DNA of 64,000 nt. It comes from Stakelama flava. Lineage in GTDB: Bacteria; Pseudomonadota; Alphaproteobacteria; Sphingomonadales; Sphingomonadaceae. Shown in pieces: positions 9,290-17,863 of the stretch (position 1 is its first letter; the number at the start of each line of letters is the position of its first letter). Both the position numbers and the translations under genes were made by a program. The DNA is taken from NCBI RefSeq assembly GCF_019351405.1, contig NZ_JAHWZX010000001.1, forward strand, positions 124,001-188,000, given 5' to 3'. A model generated the notes under the pieces. That model worked only from the letters and a program-made list of their open reading frames with translations. It did no database searches and was not told the origin of the DNA.

Positions 9290-11269
9290 TCACTCGCCCA
9301 GCGTGGCGATAATCCGTGCCTCGATATGATCGGGCGTCAGTTCGAAATGTTCGTACAGCCGCGACGCCGGGCCGGACGCGCCGTAGCGGTCAAGCCCGAA
9401 ACGCAGGCCGTTCACCATGGTGTAGCGTTCCCAGCCCATCGTCGTTCCCGCCTCGATCGAAACGCGCAGAATCGTATCGGGTGCAACGTCGGGCAGAATA
9501 TCCTCGCGATATTCGGCGGATTGTGCGTCGAAACGCGACCAGCAGGGCATGGACACTACATCGGCACCGATCCCGCGCGCTTCAAGCCGCTCGCGAACGG
9601 TTACCGCGACCTCGACCTCAGACCCGGTGGCGATCAGGATCACCCGGCGTTCGCCTTTTGCCGCACGCAGGCGATACGCGCCGCGCGCGGTGCGATTCTC
9701 GCTTGCCTCCTCGCGAAGCTGCGGCAGATTCTGTCGCGACAGCGCGAGCAGAGACGGACCCTCCTTGCGCGACATCGCCAGTTCCCAGCATTCCGCCGTC
9801 TCGATCGTGTCGCACGGGCGATAGGTGTCGAGATTGGGAATGACGCGCAGGCTCATCATATGCTCGATCGGCTGATGCGTCGGCCCGTCCTCGCCCAGCC
9901 CGATCGAATCATGCGTCATCACATAGGCGACACGCGCGCGTTGCAGCGCCGACAGCCGGATGGCGGGTCGCGCATAATCGGAAAATACCAGGAAAGTGCC
10001 GCCATAGGGAATGACGCCGCCGTGCAACGCCATGCCGTTCATCGCCGCGCCCATGCCGAATTCGCGGATGCCGTAATAGACATAGCGCCCACTGTAATCG
10101 GCTGGCTCGAACGTCCCCAGTCCCTTGGTCAGCGTATTGTTCGATCCTGTAAGGTCCGCCGATCCGCCGATCGTTTCGGGAAGCGCCGCGTTGACCGCCT
10201 CCAGCGCCATTTCGGACGCCTTACGCGTGGCTACCTTTTTGGGTTCGGCGAGCAGCCCCTTCACATATGCGTCGAGGCTGAAACCATCGGGCAGGACGCC
10301 CGCCATCCGTCGCTTGAATTCGGCGGCTTCCGAATGGCTTGTAAGCCGATCCTTCCACCCATTATGAAGATCGGAAGCGCGGCTGCCGGCGGACAGCCAT
10401 GCCGTGCGCACGGCATCGGGAATGTCGAACGGCGCATGTTGCCAGCCCAGCTCCTTGCGCGCGGCGGCGACTTCCTCTGCGCCGAGTGCAGCGCCGTGCG
10501 TCGCGGCCGTGCCCTGCTTGTTCGGCGCGCCCTTGCCGATGATCGTGCGGCACCGGATCAGCGACGGCGCATCGGCCGCCATCGCTGCCTCCATCGCGCG
10601 CGCAATGTCCGCCATGTCGTGCCCGTCGCACTCGACCGTGTGCCATCCGGTCGCCGCATAGCGGGCGACGACATCCTCGCTCGACGATTTATCGACCGAC
10701 CCGTCGATGGTGATCCGGTTATCGTCCCACAGCACGTTCAGGCGCGCGAGTTTCAGATGTCCGGCAAGCCCGATCGCCTCGTGGTTGATGCCTTCCATCA
10801 GGCACCCGTCGCCGGCGATCACCCAGGTGCGATGATCGACAAGGTCATCGCCGAACACGGCGTTCAAATGACGCTCCGCCATCGCCATGCCGACCGACAT
10901 GGCCAGCCCCTGCCCCAGCGGCCCGGTGGTGCATTCGACGCCGGGCAGTTCGAAATTCTCCGGATGCCCCGCGCAGGGCGACCCGACCTGGCGGAAATTG
11001 CGGATATCTTCGATCGTCGGCCGGGCATAGCCGGTCAGGTGGAGCAGCGAATAGATCAGCATCGATCCATGCCCCGCCGACAGCACGAAGCGATCGCGAT
11101 CGGCCCAGTGCGGATCGGCCGGATCGAACTTCAGATATTTGGTGAACAGGACGGTCGCGACGTCCGCCATGCCCATCGGCATGCCGGGATGGCCCGAATT
11201 GGCCGCCTCTACCGCGTCCATCGACAAGGCCCGGATGGCGTTGGCGAGATCGGTGTCGGAAACGCTCAT
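9290..11269 (-). CDS. tkt: Transketolase
   Basis: Thiamine-diphosphate enzyme of the pentose phosphate and Calvin-type rearrangements (659 residues). N-terminal domain: NSGHPGMPMGMADVATVLF, DRFVLSAGHGSML, the GDGCLMEGINHEA ThDP/metal motif and WDDNRITIDG. Middle domain: FEPADYSGRYVYYGIREFGMGAAMNGMALHGG with the catalytic Glu, then FSDYARPAIRL and THDSIGLGEDGPTHQPIEH. The C-terminal domain is complete. It is the first gene of the operon; the 140 bases between it and the divergent coiled-coil gene should hold both promoters. Confidence 0.97.
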   Translation of the reverse strand: MSVSDTDLANAIRALSMDAVEAANSGHPGMPMGMADVATVLFTKYLKFDPADPHWADRDRFVLSAGHGSMLIYSLLHLTGYARPTIEDIRNFRQVGSPCAGHPENFELPGVECTTGPLGQGLAMSVGMAMAERHLNAVFGDDLVDHRTWVIAGDGCLMEGINHEAIGLAGHLKLARLNVLWDDNRITIDGSVDKSSSEDVVARYAATGWHTVECDGHDMADIARAMEAAMAADAPSLIRCRTIIGKGAPNKQGTAATHGAALGAEEVAAARKELGWQHAPFDIPDAVRTAWLSAGSRASDLHNGWKDRLTSHSEAAEFKRRMAGVLPDGFSLDAYVKGLLAEPKKVATRKASEMALEAVNAALPETIGGSADLTGSNNTLTKGLGTFEPADYSGRYVYYGIREFGMGAAMNGMALHGGVIPYGGTFLVFSDYARPAIRLSALQRARVAYVMTHDSIGLGEDGPTHQPIEHMMSLRVIPNLDTYRPCDTIETAECWELAMSRKEGPSLLALSRQNLPQLREEASENRTARGAYRLRAAKGERRVILIATGSEVEVAVTVRERLEARGIGADVVSMPCWSRFDAQSAEYREDILPDVAPDTILRVSIEAGTTMGWERYTMVNGLRFGLDRYGASGPASRLYEHFELTPDHIEARIIATLGE

Positions 11270-11409
11270 TCTGCTCTCCCTGGCCGCGGCGCGCGGATGG
11301 GTGGCGCCAGCGAATCAAATGGTGCGACGCCTTTGGGACGCAGGGTCCGCTTCGTCAACCGCCGCGCGGCGCTTGCCCAGCGGCGCGGACATGCCTATCC
11401 CTTTTATCC

Positions 11410-11619
11410 ATGTCCGACGGCCACTTGCACATCGGGGTCGAGCGTATCGAAGCGGCCCTCGCACGGATTGAGAAGGCGGCGAACGCGCGTGCCTTCGATA
11501 TCGACCGCATCCGCAGACGCCACGAAACGCTGCGCCAGCGTGTGGAAACGGCGATCGAAGCGCTCGATTCGCTGATTCTGCGTCAGGCGCACGACGATGA
11601 TCGGGAAGACCAGCCCTGA
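11410..11619 (+). CDS. Small coiled-coil protein upstream of ZapA (ZauP-like candidate)
   Basis: A 69-residue soluble protein that is almost entirely charged helix. Hydrophobic residues recur in heptads (IERIEAALARIEKAANA, HETLRQRVETAIEALDSLIL), predicting a parallel coiled coil. Its TGA overlaps the zapA ATG by one base (TGATG). In Caulobacter a coiled-coil protein encoded directly upstream of zapA (ZauP) partners with ZapA at the Z-ring. Position, size and coiled coil agree with that role, but this protein is short and I cannot verify homology. No good ribosome binding site is seen. Confidence 0.65.
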   Translation: MSDGHLHIGVERIEAALARIEKAANARAFDIDRIRRRHETLRQRVETAIEALDSLILRQAHDDDREDQP

Positions 11620-11921
11620 TGGCCGAAGTCTCGCTACAGGTCGCCGGGCGAACCCATATCGTCGCGTGCCGCGATGGCGAGGAAGCGCATCTGCGCCACC
11701 TTGCCGAACGGCTGGAGCGCCATTCGGATACCGCGGTTCGCGCGTCGGGCAATGGTTCGCCGGAACGCGTCCTGCTGCTGATCGCGCTGATCCTTGCCGA
11801 CGAACTGACCGAAATGGAGCGCAATCCACCGCAAGGCCTGTCGCCTGAATTGCTCGTCCGGCTGGCCGAGCGCCTCGAATCGGTCGCGTCGGTACTTGAG
11901 GACGATGACGCGGCATCCTAA
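11619..11921 (+). CDS. zapA: Cell division protein ZapA
   Basis: Cytoplasmic FtsZ-bundling protein of 100 residues, the usual length. The N-terminal globular head includes VSLQVAGRTHIVACRDGEEAHLRHLAERLE, where the G-R-x-Y/H-x-V-x-C/D-G-x-E pattern is typical. The central RVLLLIALILADELTEME segment follows, then a C-terminal helix (LVRLAERLESVASVLEDD) for dimerisation. It is translationally coupled to the coiled-coil gene and followed by the 6S RNA and the cyclo-ligase gene, the conserved neighbourhood of zapA in proteobacteria. Confidence 0.92.
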   Translation: MAEVSLQVAGRTHIVACRDGEEAHLRHLAERLERHSDTAVRASGNGSPERVLLLIALILADELTEMERNPPQGLSPELLVRLAERLESVASVLEDDDAAS

Positions 11922-11927
11922 ATCATC

Positions 11928-12076
11928 GGGCGACGGGAACTGCCCGGTACGAGCCTTAGCGATTATCCCTGAGGCGATAGAGACATCCAAGGGAGCTGTC
12001 CCTGTTCGGGCCCTGGCCCGATGCACACGGCGCCCACCTGACGTTACTGGCGTCAGAGGATATTCAGGCAAACGGC
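11928..12076 (+). ncRNA. ssrS: 6S RNA (ends approximate)
   Basis: The 156 bases between zapA and the 5-formyltetrahydrofolate cyclo-ligase gene hold no ORF, and this is the classic ssrS location. CCCTGAGGCGATA at 11967-11979 matches the conserved CCCTGAGC/GCGATA segment of 6S RNA. The segments around GGGAGCTGTCCC and CGGGCCCTGGCCCG can form internal stems, as expected for the central bubble flanks. 6S RNA binds the sigma-70 holoenzyme and mimics an open promoter. Exact ends were not derived; a covariance-model search would set them. Confidence 0.8.
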
Positions 12077-12077
12077 C

Positions 12078-12686
12078 ATGGCGGTCCCGTCACCTTCCCG
12101 CCTTTCGTCATCCCGTCGTCCGGTGAACGCTGCCGAACCCAAATATCGGCTGCGCACCGAACTGCGCGCGCGCCGCCGCGCCTTCGTGGCGGCGGGCAAC
12201 GCCGCGCCGATCCCGCTTTCCGACAGGCTGGCGGCGCATATCAATGCCGAAACGATCGTCGCCGGGTATCTGCCCCAGCGGTTCGAGGCGGATTGCCGGG
12301 GCCTGATCGGCGCGTGCCTGAATCGCGGCGCGCGAATCGCGCTGCCCCATGTCGAGAGCATGAAAAAGCCGATGCTGTTCCTCGGCTGGGAACCGTGCGA
12401 TCCGCTGGAAACCAACGCGCTGGGCATCGAACAACCCCCGATGAGCGCGCCAGAACTTGCCCCCGATATCATCCTGACGCCGCTGGTAGGGTTCGATGAC
12501 CGGCGCAACCGGTTGGGGCAAGGCGGAGGTTTTTACGATCGCGCCTTTGCTGCGCACCCGAACGCGCTGCGCATCGGGCTGGCATGGTCGGTTCAACAGG
12601 TCGATACCATTCCCGTCGATCCATGGGACGTGCCGCTCCACGCCGTGATTACCGAACGCGGTTTGTTCGAACCGGCGGAGATATGA
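12078..12686 (+). CDS. 5-formyltetrahydrofolate cyclo-ligase
   Basis: ATP-dependent conversion of 5-formyl-THF to 5,10-methenyl-THF (EC 6.3.3.2), a folate salvage step. The 202 residues include the N-terminal KYRLRTELRARRRAF basic helix, VAGYLPQRFEADCRGL, ALPHVESMKKPMLF, DIILTPLVGFDDRRNRLGQGGGFYDRAF (ATP/substrate motif) and the C-terminal VDPWDVPLHAVITERG. It lies directly after the 6S RNA and may be co-transcribed with it. Its stop overlaps the next gene's start (ATGA). Confidence 0.93.
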   Translation: MAVPSPSRLSSSRRPVNAAEPKYRLRTELRARRRAFVAAGNAAPIPLSDRLAAHINAETIVAGYLPQRFEADCRGLIGACLNRGARIALPHVESMKKPMLFLGWEPCDPLETNALGIEQPPMSAPELAPDIILTPLVGFDDRRNRLGQGGGFYDRAFAAHPNALRIGLAWSVQQVDTIPVDPWDVPLHAVITERGLFEPAEI

Positions 12687-12895
12687 TGCAACCGACATGG
12701 CGCAAACCAGCAGGCATGTTCGCCATTCTCGCGCTGATCGTAGCATGGGTGATTCTGGTGGCCAGCTTCTCGTCGCAAATTGCCGCGCTGGCCTGGCCGC
12801 TACAGGCGCTCATCTATTTCGTAACAGGAATTATGTGGATCGCGCCGCTGAAACCATTGCTTCGCTGGATGGAAACCGGTCGCTGGCGCGAATAG
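12683..12895 (+). CDS. DUF2842 family small membrane protein
   Basis: A 70-residue inner-membrane protein with two hydrophobic helices (about residues 11-31 and 36-54) and a conserved-looking C-terminal IMWIAPLKPLLRWMETGR. It resembles DUF2842 proteins of alphaproteobacteria, which have no known function. The ATG at 12683 overlaps the TGA of the cyclo-ligase gene; a second ATG follows immediately. Translational coupling to folate metabolism is evident, but no functional link is known. Confidence 0.8.
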   Translation: MMQPTWRKPAGMFAILALIVAWVILVASFSSQIAALAWPLQALIYFVTGIMWIAPLKPLLRWMETGRWRE

Positions 12896-12916
12896 CCGCC
12901 GCCAGCCAAATCGCGA

Positions 12917-12946
12917 CCATTTTCCATGCCGAAATCCGACGGAAAA

Positions 12947-12949
<3 letters not shown>
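12917..12949. repeat. 9-bp perfect inverted repeat touching the tRNA-Asp 3' end
   Basis: CCATTTTCC at 12917-12925 and GGAAAATGG at 12941-12949 are exact reverse complements with a 15-base spacer. The right arm includes the encoded CCA of the tRNA. In the tRNA precursor this would fold the CCA tail into a hairpin. It could be a weak terminator or a 3'-processing element; no U-run follows. Confidence 0.5.
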
Positions 12950-13023
<74 letters not shown>

Positions 13024-13066
13024 TCTCTAGCGAGGAGGCGGCTGATACTGGGGGGATTCCGGGGTG

Positions 13067-14359
13067 TCAACCAGAATAAGGCGATGACCCCGAAACATTG
13101 TTTTCCTCACGCGCCGGATCGTTGACCAGCGTGCCGTGCTCGAACAGGAATCCTGCGATATCCGGGCTTCCCGCCGCTTCCACCACGGTCTGGATGATAA
13201 TCAGCAGCGGAACCGCCAGCAGCGCGCCCGGCGTGCCCCATACCCAGCCCCAGAAGCTCAGCGAAATCAGAATCAGGATGGGATTGATGGTCAATCGGTG
13301 TCCGACGATCGTCGGGGTGATCAGATTCGCCTCGATCAGGTGCGCGCCCACCATCACTGCGGCGGGAAGCAGCGCCCACCAAAGATCGGTAAAGGTCATC
13401 AGACCGCCGACCGCGATCAGGATCGCCGCGACGATCGGCCCCAGATAGGGGATATAGTTGAGCAGTGCGACGATCCCGCCCCACATCAGCGGCGTCGGCA
13501 TTCCGATTGCCCCCAGCGCCCCCGCGACGATCAGGCCAAGCGATAGGTTGATGACCGTTATCGTTCCGATATAGGCGGAGGTGTCGTCGACAACGTCCTG
13601 AATGACGCGCGCGGTCGCCATCGCGCCGTCGAAGCTCGACCGGCTGGTGATCGCCTTTCTGCGCAGCCGGGTCCATCCCGACAGGAAGAAGAAGATGATC
13701 AGGATCGCAAAAAACATCTCCAGCAGCGCGGAGGGCGCGGAGGTAGTGAACAGATCGAACAGCGATCGCGGCGGCTGAGCGGCGGCGAGCGAGGTTTCGG
13801 GCACCGGCGGCGCGCTGGCCACGTTGCGGATCAGCTTGTTCACGAAATTCTGCAGATTCGAATAAAAATCGATCAACGGGGAGATATTGGCCTGAATCTG
13901 GTCGATGCGTTCGGGCAGGATTTGCGCCCATCCCCAGGCGGGGACGACGATCGACGCCAGCGCCACGTTTGCCGCGATCAGGAATAACAGGACGCATATC
14001 AGCGCCGCCGCCGGTGACGGCAGGCGATGGCGCTCAAGCCATTCGAGCACCGGCACCAGCGCGATCGCGATGACAAGCGCGGCGGTAAGCGGCAGGAAGA
14101 ATTCGGATCCGGCCTTCAGGGCGAAGGGCAGCGCGATGATAAGCCCCAGCCCGGCGATCAGCGTCAGTCCGGCGAGCAACCGGTCGCGGCGAAGTTCATC
14201 GTCCAGCTCAGCCTGGCCGGTCTGCCCGCGTGGACGCAACAGCCCGCCACGCGGCGGATTCGCCGCTGTCGGCGTGTCCGTGCCCACCGCCTCCTGTGCC
14301 TCGCGGTCCGAAACCGGCTGATCGTTCAAGCGAACCCCCTGTGAATCATGACCTTGCAT
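13067..14359 (-). CDS. AI-2E family (PerM-type) membrane permease
   Basis: Polytopic inner-membrane protein of about 430 residues. A hydrophilic 60-residue N-terminus precedes two TM helices (LLAGLTLIAGLGLIIALPFALK, FLPLTAALVIAIALVPVLEW). A further TM and a periplasmic segment follow, then the family's C-terminal core (GLIVAGALGAIGMPTPLMWGGIVALLNYIPYLGPIVAAI, GHRLTINPILILISLSFWGWVWGTPGALLAVPL). The AI-2E family includes AI-2 exporters and Na+/H+ antiporters, so the substrate is open. A TTG at 14327-14329 with AGGGGG upstream is an alternative start. Divergent from glpK. Confidence 0.88.
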   Translation of the reverse strand: MQGHDSQGVRLNDQPVSDREAQEAVGTDTPTAANPPRGGLLRPRGQTGQAELDDELRRDRLLAGLTLIAGLGLIIALPFALKAGSEFFLPLTAALVIAIALVPVLEWLERHRLPSPAAALICVLLFLIAANVALASIVVPAWGWAQILPERIDQIQANISPLIDFYSNLQNFVNKLIRNVASAPPVPETSLAAAQPPRSLFDLFTTSAPSALLEMFFAILIIFFFLSGWTRLRRKAITSRSSFDGAMATARVIQDVVDDTSAYIGTITVINLSLGLIVAGALGAIGMPTPLMWGGIVALLNYIPYLGPIVAAILIAVGGLMTFTDLWWALLPAAVMVGAHLIEANLITPTIVGHRLTINPILILISLSFWGWVWGTPGALLAVPLLIIIQTVVEAAGSPDIAGFLFEHGTLVNDPAREENNVSGSSPYSG

Positions 14360-14449
14360 CTAGCGGCTTTTCGCGGCGCTGATAATCCCGCGCGTCGCGA
14401 CCGATGCCAGCCGTTGCCGATTGCGCCCTCAGGCCCTAGGCAAGAGGGC

Positions 14450-15922
14450 ATGGCTGATCTGATCCTTGTGCTTGACGAGGGCACGACCTCGACCCGCGCG
14501 ATGCTTTTCGATCCTTCCGGCGCGGCCGTGGAAACCCGCTCGGCCAATCTCACCCAGCACTATCCCGAACCGGGCCGGGTTGAACATGATGCGGGCGAAA
14601 TCTGGGAAAAGACGCTGGCATGCGCGCGCGGGGCCATCGAAGCGGTCGGCGGCCCGGACCGGATCGCCGCGATCGGCATCACCAATCAGCGCGAAACGAT
14701 CGTGTTCTGGGACAAGGCTACCGGAGAGCCGCTGGCCCCCGCCATTGTCTGGCAGGACCGGCGCAGCGCCGCGATGTGCCGCAAGATGCGTCAGGGCGGG
14801 GAGGAAACAACCGTACAGGCGCGGACCGGGCTGCTGCTCGATCCGTATTTTTCGGGATCGAAAATCGCCTGGGCGATGGAAAACTGGCCGCAACTCGCCG
14901 AAGCGGGCGACAATCTCGCCATCGGCACGATCGAAAGCTGGCTGGTGTGGAAACTGACCGGTGGGCTGCACATTACCGATGCCACCAACGCGTCGCGCAC
15001 GCTGTTGATGGCGCTGGGCAGCGGCAGCTGGGACGATGGCCTGCTGGCGATGTTTCGCGCGCCGCGCAGCGCCTTGCCGCAGATCGTTGACTGCGCGGGC
15101 CGGTTCGGCACGACCAGCCTGCTTGGCGGCGAAATTCCGATCTGCGGCCTTGCCGGCGATCAGCAGTCGGCGCTGATCGGACAGGCATGTTTCGAACGCG
15201 GCGATACCAAGGGGACGTATGGAACCGGCGCGTTCGTGCTGACCAATACCGGCAACACCCCGCCCAAATCGCGCAACCGCCTGCTTTCCACCATCGCCTG
15301 GCAACTGAACGGGCAGCGAACCTATGCGCTGGAAGGGTCGATCTTCGTGGCGGGCAGCCTTATCCAGTGGCTTCGCGATTCGGTCGGCATGATCGATGTC
15401 GCGGCGGAGACCGAGGATCTGGCCAATGCCGTTCCCGACAATGGCGGCGTCTATGTCGTACCGGCACTGGCCGGAATCGGCGCCCCCTGGTGGGAGGCCG
15501 ATGCGCGCGGAACGATTTCGGGACTCAGCTTTTCGACGACGCGCGCGCATATCGTGCGTGCCGCGCTGGAGGCGATGGCGCTGCAGACCCAGGACCTGAA
15601 AACCGCCTTCGCGTCGGACAAGACCAATTGGGCGCGGCTGCGCATCGACGGCGGGATGGTTGCCAACAACTGGATGGCGCAGGACCTTGCCGACATCGTC
15701 AACCTGCCGGTGGAGCGGCCGCGCTTCACCGAAACCACCGCGCTCGGCGCCGCCATGCTGGCCGGGGTCGGTTGCGGCTGGTTCGACACGCTGGAGGATG
15801 CCGCGGCGATGCGCGGCGCGGTCGATCAGTTCGAACCGCAACTGGGCAAGGCCGCGCGGCAAAAGCGACTCGACGGCTGGCACCTCGCCGTGCACAGCGT
15901 CATCGGCGACGCGCACGACTGA
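14450..15922 (+). CDS. glpK: Glycerol kinase
   Basis: Phosphorylates glycerol to sn-glycerol-3-phosphate (490 residues, FGGY family). Motifs: LDEGTTSTRAMLFD (phosphate site), GITNQRETIVFWDKATGEPLAPAIVWQDRR, FSGSKIAWAMEN, GLAGDQQSALIGQACFERGDTKGTYGTGAF (ATP binding, FGGY signature 1), and LRIDGGMVANNWMAQDLADI. The ATG at 14450 with AGAGGG upstream is the start; the open frame runs 34 codons farther without family similarity. No glpF or glpD is beside it. It adjoins the acyl-CoA ligase, which suits triglyceride or lipid breakdown. Confidence 0.95.
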   Translation: MADLILVLDEGTTSTRAMLFDPSGAAVETRSANLTQHYPEPGRVEHDAGEIWEKTLACARGAIEAVGGPDRIAAIGITNQRETIVFWDKATGEPLAPAIVWQDRRSAAMCRKMRQGGEETTVQARTGLLLDPYFSGSKIAWAMENWPQLAEAGDNLAIGTIESWLVWKLTGGLHITDATNASRTLLMALGSGSWDDGLLAMFRAPRSALPQIVDCAGRFGTTSLLGGEIPICGLAGDQQSALIGQACFERGDTKGTYGTGAFVLTNTGNTPPKSRNRLLSTIAWQLNGQRTYALEGSIFVAGSLIQWLRDSVGMIDVAAETEDLANAVPDNGGVYVVPALAGIGAPWWEADARGTISGLSFSTTRAHIVRAALEAMALQTQDLKTAFASDKTNWARLRIDGGMVANNWMAQDLADIVNLPVERPRFTETTALGAAMLAGVGCGWFDTLEDAAAMRGAVDQFEPQLGKAARQKRLDGWHLAVHSVIGDAHD

Positions 15923-15967
15923 CGCGCCTGCACGGCGGCTCGCCGCTGAACGCGTGGGCGTCCGCCG

Positions 15968-17710
15968 CTAAGCTGCCTCCGCCGCGAACAGCGCCTTCAG
16001 GTCGCGTTTCATGATCTTGCCATTGGCATTACGCGGCAGGATGGTGTCCACGAAACGGATCGCCACCGGCACCTTGAACGCGGCCAGATGGTCGCGAACC
16101 CATTGTTGCAATTCGGCTTCGCTCGCACTGCTGCCGGGTGCCAGATGCACCACCGCCGCCGGCTCCTCGCCCAGCGTGCGGTGCGGAATGCCGATCAGCG
16201 CCGCATCGGTGACCGAAGGATGGGCGTACAGCACGTCCTCCACCTCGGAAGAAAAGATGTTTTCGCCGCCGCGGATGATAATGTCCTTGGCGCGATCGAC
16301 GATGTAGCAGAACCCCTCTTCGTCCAGCCGCGCGATATCGCCGGTGCGCACCCACCCGTCGACGAAGGTTTCCGCGCTTGCCTGCGGTTTGTTCCAATAT
16401 CCCTTCACCACCATCGGCCCCTTGGCCCATAGTTCGCCGGTCTTGCCCGCGGGCATTTCGCGTACGCCGTCTTCCGACAGGATTTTCAGCTCGGCCACCG
16501 GAACCGGCGGGCCGCAGCTCGTCGGTCGATTGAGATAATCCTCGCCGCCATGCTGGGTAACCGTCGCCATCGTTTCGGTCATCCCCCAGCCATTGCCGGG
16601 AAGCGCGCCGAACTCTTCATGAATTTTACGCACCAGATCGGGGGCCGAGGGCGCGCCGCCATAGGAGATAGTGTCGAGCGAGGAGAGATCATATTTCGCC
16701 CGGTCGGGATGTTCCAGCAATTGCCAGGCAATGGTCGGCACACCGCCGGTGAAGGACACCTTTTCACGCTCAATGATCTGCATCGCTTCGACCACGTCCC
16801 ATTTGTGCATGAAGACGACGCTCGACCCCGTCGCGATTGCCGCCATCAATCCCGCGCTGCATGCCGTTACATGGAATAATGGTATGACCAGCAACGATAC
16901 CCTGGGTTCGGGGTCGGGCGGCATTTCGCCCCTGCGCAGGAACGCCCGCGCGCTGGTATAGCCGCTCGACAGGATATTGGTCGTGATGTTGCGATGCGTG
17001 CCCAGCGCGCCCTTCGGATTGCCGGTCGTGCCGCTGGTGTAGAAGATCGTCGCATCGTCATCCGGCGCGATTTCCGCTTGCGGGAATGGCGTATCGGGCA
17101 GCGCCGCCCAGTCACCGGTAGCGCCGACAATGTCCTCCAGCCGGTGGAAACGCCCCGAAAGCGGCTCTTCCCAGCGCGTGACGATCACGTCCTTCAATTC
17201 GGGAAGGTCGCCATAATGCTCGGTAAGCCGCGCATGGCGCCCGGCGTCGCAGATCAGAACACGCGCGCCTGAATCAGCGATGCCATATTCCAGTTCGCTT
17301 CCGGTCCACCACGCGTTGAGCGGCACCACAATCGCGCCCAGGCTGACGATGGCGAAAAACGCCATCGGCCATTCAGGCAGGTTGCGCATGGCGAGCGCGA
17401 CCCGATCGCCCTTTCCCACACCCAGAGCCCGCAGTTTTTCGGCCAGTACCGCCGTGGCGCGGTAATTCGCTTCATAACTCACGCGCTCGTCACGATAGAC
17501 GGTGAAGGTCCGCTGTCCGAATGTGCGCGCCGCCTGCGCCAGCAACGCAAGGCTGGGCGGTGCGTTCTTCCATACGCGCGTTGGCACGCCTCGAATATCA
17601 ATCGTCTCGATCTCAAACTTCGATCCCGGCGCGGTGAGCGCCGCGTCAACCTCGGCCAGGGTCATCTTCGGCCAATCGGGGGGAAGTGCGACAAGCGGTT
17701 GGGTGCCCAA
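15968..17710 (-). CDS. Long/medium-chain acyl-CoA ligase (AMP-forming, FadD-like)
   Basis: Activates a carboxylic acid to its acyl-CoA via an acyl-AMP. The 580-residue ANL enzyme shows the P-loop FYTSGTTGNPKGALGTH, SYGGAPSAPDL, GWGMTETMATVTQHGG, the hinge region GWVRTGDIARLDEEGFCYIVDRAKDIIIRGGENIFSSEVED, and the catalytic lysine in PRNANGKIMKRDLK. It is divergent from the beta-lactamase-fold hydrolase, with 153 AT-richer bases between them. It would feed the beta-oxidation genes at 19-31 kb. Chain-length preference cannot be read. Confidence 0.9.
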   Translation of the reverse strand: MGTQPLVALPPDWPKMTLAEVDAALTAPGSKFEIETIDIRGVPTRVWKNAPPSLALLAQAARTFGQRTFTVYRDERVSYEANYRATAVLAEKLRALGVGKGDRVALAMRNLPEWPMAFFAIVSLGAIVVPLNAWWTGSELEYGIADSGARVLICDAGRHARLTEHYGDLPELKDVIVTRWEEPLSGRFHRLEDIVGATGDWAALPDTPFPQAEIAPDDDATIFYTSGTTGNPKGALGTHRNITTNILSSGYTSARAFLRRGEMPPDPEPRVSLLVIPLFHVTACSAGLMAAIATGSSVVFMHKWDVVEAMQIIEREKVSFTGGVPTIAWQLLEHPDRAKYDLSSLDTISYGGAPSAPDLVRKIHEEFGALPGNGWGMTETMATVTQHGGEDYLNRPTSCGPPVPVAELKILSEDGVREMPAGKTGELWAKGPMVVKGYWNKPQASAETFVDGWVRTGDIARLDEEGFCYIVDRAKDIIIRGGENIFSSEVEDVLYAHPSVTDAALIGIPHRTLGEEPAAVVHLAPGSSASEAELQQWVRDHLAAFKVPVAIRFVDTILPRNANGKIMKRDLKALFAAEAA

Positions 17711-17863
17711 GGCAAACTCTCCGGTATTGAATGTCGGGTTTGGTATTTTTGTTCGTGTTCGTAAACGTTATTCTTGATTCGAGCGCCGCTCAAGGCAATA
17801 GGAAATCGAAGGCGTAAACTCACCGCGAAACCAACGGTTCGAAACAAGGGTATGGAGCGACGA

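Noticed and set aside
8405..11575. A continuous open frame of more than 1000 codons on the plus strand
   Set aside because: It runs antisense to tkt and gap, both unmistakable. Long antisense frames arise from GC-rich codon bias; the translation is Arg/His/Gln-rich with no domain.
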